Origin: Sequoia sempervirens
Taxonomy: Eukaryota > Streptophyta > Pinopsida > Cupressales > Cupressaceae
Direction: 5' to 3'
DNA: 64,000 bases
NCBI GenBank assembly: GCA_007258455.2
Contig: VDFB02373365.1
Span: 217,615,765 to 217,679,764, forward strand
The notes beneath the pieces were generated by a model. It was not told the DNA's origin, made no database searches, and saw nothing but the letters and a program-made list of their open reading frames with translations. Below, piece by piece: positions 54,706 to 64,000 of the stretch. Every line of letters begins with the position of its first letter. Position 1 is the stretch's first letter. A program made the translations under genes and the position numbers.

Positions 54706-57700
54706 AAACAAACCAATGTGCAATAGGCCACGCTTTTCCTTTAACCATGCTAGAAATCCCATGAAGCTTGTAATAGAGCTTATGGTGCTAGAATCCAATG
54801 GTATCATCTCAATAGATCAATGCTTCTGCAACCAACAACTAAGGCAATGCTCCTCTTAATTGGCCTTCCATGTCTTGGACTACAACAAAAAGGAATTTTC
54901 AAAGGTCAAAATAAATTCCAAATCTTCACCCTAAAAAGTGTGTCTATGGATCATGCCACATTCATGGATGATGAATTGACACATAAAAGGGAGAGAAAAC
55001 TCTCAACCATTATAGAACCTAAACCATTCTATAGTAGATTCTAATTGTAATCTCTATGCTTGTATTTATATATATTTTTGTACTCACCTATGTCACAACG
55101 TTCAAGTTTGTGTTCATGTTTAGCAACAATAAAATTTAGATGAAATTCAACAAGGAAAAAAATATCATGATTAAATTTTCCTTAAATAATATATTTTTTA
55201 AATATAAATAATAAATCCATAAAATAAAAGAATACATTATAATAAATTTTAAAACATTATAATATAAATATGTTTAAATTTTGAATTTAAATAATTATAA
55301 ATATGTTAAATTTAATATATCAATATATAATATTTACAATTTCAAATCTAAATTATTATTTTTAAATAGTAATTTAAATAAAATTAAAATTAAAATAATC
55401 TAAGTCGGCCTTCAAACCACCCCTAAAAATGTAGTAGTATATTAATAATCCCATCACTACTATACTAACATGTTAAACAAAATTAACGATGCTTAACAAA
55501 ATAAATTTAAAAAAAAAAGCTAAAAAGTAAAGATAAAAGGGTGGAGAGGTATATTTTAGGTATAAAAAAAGAAAAAAGCTAAAAAGTAAAGATAAAAGGG
55601 TGGAGAGGTATATTTTAGGTATAAAAAAAGTAAAGTATATTTATTTTATTAAGAAATCTATATATATATTTGGGATATGTTTTATATCACATGAATATGC
55701 AACAATGATTATTTGGTTCAATCTCACTTCTTTGCTCCAATCTAGAAGTAAATGGTGTATTCAATATTCTACACCAATTCTTCAATCTGGAAGTGGTGAC
55801 CTACCAACTAGCTATATCCATGACATGATGTTTGTGGTATGGGAGGTTTGTGACAAGAAGATCTATACTTTTTTAATTCGATAATTAAGGCTTTCTAAAA
55901 GAGCCAAGAAAGGACTTAGCTGACTTGTAACCAAAAAGGAGTTCACAAAAAGCTTGACAATAGTCAACAACTTTACAAATACATTTTTAAAAATAGAATT
56001 TTATGAAAACCTTGAATTTTTTTTACAAATTTTGTAGAAAATTTAAACATTTTTTTAATTTCCTTTAAATTCCTCAGATTTCAAATTTTTGTTTGAAGTT
56101 TGACGAACCCTGTGACATAGGTTTGAAGCTTGACACAAACATAGAGATAGAATCTTAGGGAAAGCACAATTTCTAGCTAAGAAACATTCCCTCAACTTTT
56201 TATAACGATAATTCTCACTCCTAGACTTTTAGTTATTTGTTCACATATGCACTATAACCATTCAATTCTTTTGACAAGGGGCACATTATTTTTTGTATGT
56301 TTTTCATACAATGGGTAAATAGTTTTTTACATTGTTTTTTGTTGATTATTCATCCTATAACTCAAATAGCCTACTATCTATACAATTGGTTTATCCTCTA
56401 CCCCATCACCTTATGGTGTAGATCATTAGTATCAAAGCATGATTTCATATCATTCTACTCAAACTTGATATTCTTATGCCTATGAAACTCATGGAAAACA
56501 CCAAAAGGAAAGAGAAAATCCTAGACTTTTCCCTACTACCAAAGAGAATACCAATGCAAGAGTAAGATAGTTGATTCCCAAAAGAAACCTTAATATGCCT
56601 CCCTATATGTCCAATAACTCATTAAGGGTATTTTCAAGTAACACATTGCACTCTTTGGTTAGTCTGGAAAAATTATTATGCAATTTGGTCCCCCAACAAC
56701 ATCACCTTCTTTCATTTCCCATGTCAACACACCTACTTAGCATCAAGGCCATTTTGAGGTGAAAATCAATTTTGACACTCCATTATTGTAAGGAAAAAAT
56801 TGATCCCACAACATTAAAAGACTAAATTCAACAACTATAGGCCTACAATTTCATCAACTACTTCATCGATTCTAAGGAGATCACATTTTGTATTAAAGAT
56901 TTCTACATCAATCTCGCTCTAGTGGAAAGCTTAAAACACATACCACAAGAATGATAAACCTATTTTACACAAGGACACCTTCATAGGTCTTCTTTTTGGA
57001 ATCCCCATTTCCAAAAAATGTTTCAGGAATTCCTTAAAAATATACCCAAGAATTTTTGTTAGAAGGCTAGTTTTAGGAGGAGTCCCCTTGTAGACCCTAG
57101 ACACAAGACATGTTTTTGAACATACAATAACCATGAATGCCTTAATGATAATCCTAGGGTATGATCTTAGCTAACTATTGGAACTATAATATTGTGGGTA
57201 AGGTATTGATGTTATGAATCAAATTCCTTGAGGATTTTGGATGAGAACATGATTTTATATTAGTGAAACCCTTAGAGACCCTATAGAGTTGAAGATGGTT
57301 TTTCTTTATCATCATGCTATCAACATGTGCTAAGGTCAAACTCATTTATACCTATAATAAACTGCAAAAAAATACACTTATTTTTGGATTTTATTTTATT
57401 ATTTTGGATGGGATGCATGGTGGGATTATTGGTTTGATCCCCTATTTGATGAATGGTTTTATGTTTGGGTGTGTTATCACTATAATCTTTCCCTTTTCAA
57501 ACAACACAAAATAGAATACTATGTAAATATTATAATTTCTTCAAAATGGAAGGGGAAGATACCTTGTAATAAAACTAAAATCTAGAACTCTAAACAATTT
57601 TTATTTCATTATGCAATAAAAATAAATGCCTATCTTTTTCGTTCTTCAACAAGGGCACAAAGATTTGTAGTATAGAAAAATGTACTCCTTTACATTTTCA

Positions 57701-57840
57701 CACTTTGTTTGGAACCTCTTAAATAAATTGGAATTTATGCCTTAATAAGCCCTATTTTGTACATCAAAAAGCCTAATATATGACATTTTTTAAAGGGGAA
57801 ACCCTATAATAATTAATGCCAACACATAACACTTTACCCT
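54706..57840. other. Non-coding stretch with one weak coding-like trace
   Basis: AT-rich sequence. In plus-strand frames from about 56930 to 57520 there is a coding-like texture (for example 'LLFGIPISKKCF', then 'YFGWDAWWDYWFDPLFDEWF') with many stops. I do not recognise it. It contains the perfect tandem duplication at 55513-55630. Confidence 0.35.
55513..55630 (+). repeat. Perfect 59-bp tandem duplication
   Basis: Units 55513-55571 and 55572-55630 appear identical base for base, running from AAAAAAGCTAAAAAGTAAAG to TATTTTAGGTATAAAAAAAG. Identity implies a very recent event or a read/assembly artefact. Confidence 0.85.
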
Positions 57841-57872
57841 GAGTAATGTGTGTTCTAGGAATAGGGACTTGG

Positions 57873-60058
57873 GACCCATTCATCCATGGGCGAATGGGTC
57901 AACCCTAGGCCTTTGAACCTAAATTTAAATTATGTTTTTGTAAGTATTTTAATGTCTCTAAATTCAAATTTTTATGCCACTTTGTGTAGTAACGAAAAAA
58001 GTATCATTTTTCCTTACATGGTTTGGGAGTAATTGTCATTCAATTAACCTAATTTTCCCTATGTCTAATGTTGTAATGTCTTCTACACATTCAAATTGAT
58101 CTTGGGCCCCTTTTAATAAAATGTACTTAATTGGTACCCTATTTTAGGTGTTGTAAATTTTGTAACACACTTTCACATTTATCTAGGGTCTCCTTAATTA
58201 ATTAGAGTTAATTAGCCACATTAATTCAAATTTAAGTCTTATTTGTGACACCTCCCGAGGATCCATCTTGACACCCATTATTCAAATTGTAAAACATTTA
58301 ATTGGTAAAATTTGAAGTCCTATAAATTGGTGCTAGGACCCATTCACCCTAGGTGGAAAATGGGTCCTCCCTCTTTAGGATCCCCCTTTCTTTGCATATC
58401 TGGCATGGATTCTTGATGTTCTTTCACCCCTCGAAGGCATATTCTTGGGAACTTGTGCCAGAACCCATTCTCCCTAGGTGGCGAATGGGTCCTCCCTTAA
58501 TAAGGACCCCCTTTTGAATTTGATTCTAGTGGTATTTTAATGATGTTCATTTACAGATCTTGTGTCGGCTTGAATTATTTGAATTTTAGGGTTAATCTCT
58601 AGATTTAGTATAAATATGGGGTTAATTCACCTAGTTTCATCCTAGATTTTCATGAGAACTCAAGAGTACATTCACAATATCATTATAGAGTTTACAAGAG
58701 AGATTCAAAGGAATTTCAAGGTAGATTATTAAGATTTTATTGCAGCAATTCAAGATCATTTCATCATGTCAAGGGTTTAGTGCATTCCTACATGTTGTTT
58801 CAAGCTAAGATTGTCAATGTAGCATTGTGGATCTACTTGCAAGCATTGTTTCATATCATATTCAAGGATCAAGATCTACATTCTTCATGGCCACCACATG
58901 TTAGTTTGTAGAATTATACTCCAAGACAACATCGAAGGTATCAACAATTGCATATTTCATGTTTCATCCTTCAATTTCATTATCTCATCATTTGATTTAA
59001 TTACCTAAATAGGATTTGACTTAGGAAAACCCCTATTCACTAAAAATCAACAATTTTTGCTCCTCTTGAGTGTGTGTTTGCAAATTTACAGGTTGAAGAT
59101 CAAGTGGAGAAGAAGTTTAAAGCAAAATTACAAAAGTTGTCAAATTGCAAGATTGATCTTTATAGTGAAAGAATCAAGAATTGAAGCTACAAAATCTATT
59201 ATAGGTTTTTGTTAGCTAACAATCAGGGATCTAAGAGATATCCAGAAAATAAACCCATATTTTAGTTTTATAAACCCTAACAAGGACCCATTTGCCACAA
59301 AAGGCGAATGAGTCCTTTGTGCCCTAAAAACAAGCTTCTACAGCAAGGTACACATCATTTTGAGCTCTAAAAACTCCCCTCATAGTTGTTGTAATAGTTA
59401 GGGATAATTTTTTATTGTTATTATCATCTTATCAGATAGAAAATCACATGTTTAATGGTTTAAGGTTAGTGTTTCATCATCTTGTTGATTCATTTTGATG
59501 TAAACCAAACATTTTGCATTAAACATTTTGGTGAACCCGGCATATTGAATATTACAATTTTCTAATTTTGGAAGTCTTTCATTGCATCCTAGGTTAGATC
59601 TTGCATTCATTTGCATCTCATTTGCATTGAATTAGATCATATTTAGGGTTTCTTGTTTTGCATTGAAATCTTGCATCTCATCTAGGGTTTAGATTTGCAT
59701 TGTTTTACATCTCTCTAAATCTAAAAAATACAAAAACAAATTAATCACTGTGCATATCATTTAGAACTCACAAAATTGCATTTGAAAATTAAAACAATAT
59801 TGAATTTCAACCTAGGAAACTTACGTACTGCCTCAGACCTAGAACTAAAAGACATTACTAAAAGCTTACAAATAATTCAAAAATAGTTTAAAAATACCTA
59901 ACCAAGAATCGTTCACCTTTACTAGCGAATGAGTCCCTGATCAGGTCAAACCTAAACCTTTTGGCATCTGAAAAAGCATTAAAAATCACTTTGAAATCAG
60001 TAAAAACATCTTTAAAATACCTAACCAAGACCCCTTCACCCTTACTAGCAAATGAGTC
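57873..60058 (+). repeat. Six dispersed hairpin motifs GACCCATTC...GAATGGGTC
   Basis: Short imperfect hairpins of 28-30 nt occur at 57873-57900, 58337-58366, 58463-58490, 59285-59314, 59907-59936 and 60029-60058. The stem GACCCATTC / GAATGGGTC is perfect in the first. Later copies vary (GAATGAGTC, GAATCGTTC, CCCCTTC), with loops such as ACCCTAGGTGG and ACCCTTACTAGC. The last two lie in a 122-bp tandem repeat. Sequence between them is not alignable over long distances. Confidence 0.7.
59526..59543 (+). promoter_or_regulatory. Possible LTR end and primer-binding site
   Basis: GCATTAAACA (ending CA at 59525) followed by TTTTGGTGAACCCGGC resembles the LTR/primer-binding-site junction of Ty3/gypsy elements. 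I could not find the matching second LTR, so this is tentative. Confidence 0.35.
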
Positions 60059-60128
60059 CTTGTTAGATCCTTATTTGCTTTTTTTGGAAATTAAAATCTC
60101 AGTTTTAGGCTTTTGTTTGCTACTATTA

Positions 60129-60924
60129 GGGTATGTGCAAGATCATGACAGGCCAAAAAGTGGCGATATGATGGGTATGTGTAGGGTATGTAGCTGAGGA
60201 CCTTTTTTTTACCCAAAATTGATGAAACAAAAATGGTTTTTAAAGGATATTATCAACTTTCCACCAATATAAATTTTTTCTTTACTTTGAATTTAATAAA
60301 TAATTATTATTCATTTTCTATTTGAATTACAATTAAAGTCCTAATTGATAGGTGATTGAAAAACATCTATAGCTTTCAAAAGGTATCACATTTTTTGAAT
60401 TCAAAACATGTGTCACATTCTATGCTACGCATTCTATAGGATTAAAAAAAATGAATTTCATGAAGTTTTGACCAAGTTAAGGTGGTCAGATGTACAAGTT
60501 TTTATATTTTTTAAAAGTTGGAATAAAAAATTCATAATTAATTATTTACTTGGAAAAAAATTACAAAAAAATATGCATCACATCAATACATGAGTCCTCT
60601 ACTTATATCTAAAATCTTATAAAAAAATATTATCATTTTATTGTGGTTATGGTGGTCAGACAAACACCTACTTCTTATTTTTCCCAGAAATTTAAGTACT
60701 ACTACATTGAAATTTCAAATTTTCACCAAATAGATTTTATTTTTTTAAATAAACTTGGTAGTTTAGAAACTACATTCAATTTTCTACATATTCTATTCTT
60801 ACATATTTTTTAAATAATATAGATAACTTATTCAAATTTTTATGTCAAGTTTCCTAACTCTAATTTTTTTGAATTTTTCACCACTTAAGGGCCTATTTTT
60901 TCCATGATGATCTTGCACATACCC
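60129..60924. mobile_element. MITE-like element, 18-bp TIRs, TSD ATTA
   Basis: Left end GGGTATGTGCAAGATCAT (60129-60146) and the exact reverse complement at 60907-60924 bound a 796-bp AT-rich interior. ATTA precedes the left end (60125-60128) and follows the right end (60925-60928). Further GGGTATGT copies lie just inside the left end (60173, 60183). Interior frames carry no transposase motif, so it would be non-autonomous. The 4-bp duplication does not match the common 2-, 3-, 8- or 9-bp classes, so the superfamily is open. Confidence 0.7.
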
Positions 60925-61057
60925 ATTACTTTCATATTTTAGTTTTTTGATTTGTTGTTTCATCAAATTCATTGCATTTAGCTTCATTTGCTGCAGTTCA
61001 ATGCATTGTTAAAAATCCAAAAATTGCATTCAAACATTTCATTTCCAGTTTATTGAA

Positions 61058-61770
61058 GTGTGTAATCAGCAAATTACAATGTTTAGATCTGAAATTCTAA
61101 AAATGGATAATTGTTTAAACAATGTGTGGAAATCCTTGTTCTCTTTGGTTGATGTTTCAAGTTGTGTTTTTGGCAATGAACCTAATGAAATTGAACTTAC
61201 TCATGCTCACACAACTCCTAATGCATTTCCTCCTCATGATGTTGAAATCATTGGAGAAGATGATGCCAACATGAATGAATTCATAAATGATTGCCTTAAC
61301 AACCTTGATACTAATGCATTATTTTACCCTTCACTAAAACAACCAACACCCCCACCATTTCATCACTTGAGGATTTTGGCCTTTTACATCCTGAAACTAA
61401 AACACAAGTTGAGCCTATTTCCTCTAGTCAAGCAAACATTCAACCATTCTATGTCAACAAAGTAACTAACACATCAATCAACCTTGAAGATACATATGGA
61501 AAAGGATTCACAATCTTAAGCAACAAGGATGTGATACAACAAGTGAACATGAAATTCATCAACTCTTAGAGAAAATACCAATTGAAGATACCAAAGGGTT
61601 AGGATATCAAGATCCCCCCCTGAAATAAGTGCTCTAAGCCCTAAAGAACAACAAATGCTCCCTAACAATGGTGGGATTGTCTTAGATCCTCCCCCTGACA
61701 TAAGTATCCTCCTTCCTAAAGAGCAACAAATGCCTCCTAATGACAATGACAAATAAGACAAGGTCATCTC
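61058..61770 (+). pseudogene. Coding-like remnant, possibly gag, with two tandem ~27-residue repeats
   Basis: A 135-codon frame at 61058-61465 reads Asp/Asn/Pro-rich protein ('DDANMNEFINDCLNNLDTNA'). After a frame change, 61610-61757 reads two similar blocks, 'DPPPEISALSPKEQQMLPNN' and 'DPPPDISILLPKEQQMPPND', about 27 residues (roughly 80 bp) apart. Codon conservation between blocks suggests real former coding. Texture resembles the Asp/Asn-rich gag flank of the gypsy-like element at 46.8-48 kb, but I cannot identify it. Confidence 0.4.
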
Positions 61771-64000
61771 GGGCCCTCCTAATCAATATCCACCCAGGGA
61801 AATAGTGAATCTAGCAAGCGCAAAAGGCCAGGTTACAAACTAAAGAAACTTCAATTCCCTTATCCACCAACTGTAATTGAAAGGAATTTAAAAATACTTC
61901 TACATGGTGGACTTATAACATTACCACCCATGCGAGAAACACCAAAACTGATAGGGAGTGGGTTGGAGGTACCAATCACTGGTTCCTGCTCTAGGTCTTT
62001 CCTTATAAGACCTCCTTGGTGCTTGGCTCCACCACTCTAACCTATAGGCCCCTACTCATGACTAGATTCCCCTGGTTTGTCAGACCAACCCCTCTCCTAT
62101 CAACATGCTTCTCTTCTACCAACCAACCTTGGTGATGCCTCATGTTCTCTCCTTTGGCCCTTAATCTGCCCTAAAGGCCAAATAACCTCAACCTTCTTCT
62201 AGTTTCTTGCAGGGGGTTTGAAAGGGTTACAAATACTTTAAAACATCTCATCTTTTACTCTTTAGGACCCTCCTAACTCCACTTAACCATCGCTTACACC
62301 AAACCCTACTTTTGGGCTACTAGCCAAAAAGCCCAATTAGGCCTCTGAATAGGAATAAAATGCAATTTCCTTTAAAACCCAATGTAAGACTTAGGTTCTT
62401 TGTTAAGAATTGGTGTTTATTACACCTACATCTCCAAGATTTTCAGGGTATCAACCTGCTCAGGCCATACACCATCCATACACCAAAATGGTCAAAGAAC
62501 CCTAGGGTTTCTAAACTTTCCAAGTTGTTTTCAGACTGTCAGAAAACTCTCCTATCAAATGAATTGATAAAGTATCTTCCTAATCACCATGCATATTCAG
62601 GACCTTCCCCTAAGTTCACAAGAAATAATTTCTCAAATATCTCTTTTCCCCTACAAGTTATGCAACTTTTTCTCCAAGTCTGCCCTAACCGGGCCTGCAC
62701 TAGGTCGCCTAGGGCAAAGCTTTTCTAGCGCCTCCTGCACTGCCACAAAACCTAAATTCTACCATATTTACAATGTGGGAACCTAGACACTATTCACAAG
62801 AGGTCGTACAATTTGTACAGTAGGAAGGTGCTCTAGGACTCCATTCTTTAAAAACTGCCTGTTACAGGCCTGAAAATGACAGAAAAATAGAAATATTTAC
62901 AAACACAAGGTGAAATGGATTTAAAAAACCAAAAATATAACACACTAAGCTTTCATAATGCTAATACTACATTCTACAACCAAAAAGACAATAGAGTCAC
63001 TCCATTAAAGTTCAATACAAATGTAAAACACAGGAAACTGACTTCCAAAACATTGTTTCCTTTAGCTTTACAAATTGCCACTCTAACAAAGATGCCTCCA
63101 ACCCTATCTCCTAGTTGAATCTTGCCTTAAATATTCTTTCACAACAACTTAGATGCTTGGGTCGAGCTCATAGATGACCTAATGATGCAATATATAAAAC
63201 CCAATGTGTTTTCAAACACCTTGCCAACTCTTGACAACTTAACACAATGATGTTGTAAAGCTATTGAACACTTGTCACCTTCTTTCCCAAAGTTCAAAAA
63301 CAACCCTAAGTACCTAAAACAATGGTCAACATGGCCTTATGATAGCACAAAAAAATTAAGAACTTCAACAAAATTCCAACAATAGTCCTTTCCCAGGTGC
63401 TCCTACACCAAAAACTATATCCTAAAGATGAAAATTTTCCACATTGTCGATACCATAGAACCCTTGGACATAGCACCAATGATTTTTCATGATTTAAAAT
63501 GAATATTTAAACAACTTGATATCATAGAAATAGTCCCTTAAATCATGCATTTTGCTCCTTGCCATGTAATAGTTGTAGGATCTCAAACATTCTCACTGTT
63601 ACATGTTTTACACTTATTGAAAATCCTTTTATTTGATGCAAGGATCTTATTCTCATCACCTACCTTAGCTCATTATTTCCTTGCACTAAGTGGGGGCAAT
63701 AATTTGATAGCCTTCCCCTAGTTCAGCACTTTCTCTTGTCCCTTTGGCTAGTTGTCTGCCTTCCATTTATACTGACCGAGATTGGGATGCGAACGGCCTA
63801 CTTTAGGTAGACTCATATGTTCCTTACTAGTGGTTTTTAGCATAATTTTCATGTTTCCTTATGTGATTGCATGTGCATAATGTGATCCCCTATGATGTTT
63901 CATTCGATGTATCACTCTCTTTTTTTGCATTCCTCTATATGTATCTTCATTCTTCTCTACGACATAATAGTTTTTCATTTGTCTTATGTTTTCCTTTTGG
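61771..64000. other. Non-coding stretch to window end
   Basis: No gene. A C-rich block at about 61930-62350 (on the minus strand, purine-rich) precedes AT-rich sequence. TGGGGGCAAT at 63691-63700 resembles the polypurine tract of large plant gypsy elements, but no LTR partner is visible. The frames at 62360-62728 and 62589-62786 have no family features. Confidence 0.4.

Noticed and set aside
62360..62786. Overlapping plus-strand frames of 122 and 65 codons
   Set aside because: No domain, low-complexity Pro/Leu/Lys texture, and the two frames overlap in different phases without either looking more coding than the other.

Overview
This window looks like intergenic nuclear DNA from a seed plant with a large, repeat-rich genome. 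A gymnosperm (conifer-type) is my best guess from the long decayed LTR elements, a plant LINE with a C-terminal RNase H, and AT-rich filler, but the species cannot be proved from sequence alone. I found no convincing host gene, rRNA or functional tRNA. Almost everything recognisable is a broken transposable element or a dispersed repeat. Most short open frames are chance frames, many of them in TATA/TATG microsatellites.

Layout. (1) 355-4690 (+) is a long decayed reading frame of unknown family: a globular part, a Ser/Thr/Pro-rich part, a coiled coil and a tail. It is followed by sequence ending at 6014 with the terminus of an LTR. (2) 6.0-25.1 kb has no gene. It is a patchwork of short modules reused in both orientations, local tandem duplications and AT microsatellites, with one solo LTR (21464-21746, duplication AAGGT). 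(3) 25168-52598 is one Ty1/copia element (duplication ATGTA) that has been blown apart by later insertions. A LINE sits in its integrase/RT region (27869-34904, 18-bp imperfect duplication) and itself carries a solo LTR (29114-30135, AGGGT). A 15.4-kb Ty3/gypsy-like element sits near the copia 3' end (36751-52150, GTATA). That element in turn holds an antisense solo LTR (39225-40736, CTTTG) and a 2.7-kb short-LTR element (43925-46582, TCAGT/TCAGC) that splits its gag frame. (4) 52.6-64 kb holds a tandem pair of tRNA-derived SINE-like units, a MITE-like element with 18-bp terminal inverted repeats (60129-60924), a perfect 59-bp tandem duplication, a series of dispersed hairpin motifs (57.9-60.1 kb) and gag-like debris.

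How the pieces relate. Target-site duplications and terminal repeats fix the nesting order: copia first, then the LINE and the gypsy-like element into it, then one solo LTR into the LINE and two insertions into the gypsy-like element. The solo LTR in the LINE belongs to the same broad family as the gypsy-like LTRs. The solo LTR at 21.5 kb is the same family as the short element at 43.9-46.6 kb. In the 355-4690 frame the stops are overwhelmingly TAG, which fits CAG-to-TAG decay at methylated CHG sites. All counts and alignments were done by eye.
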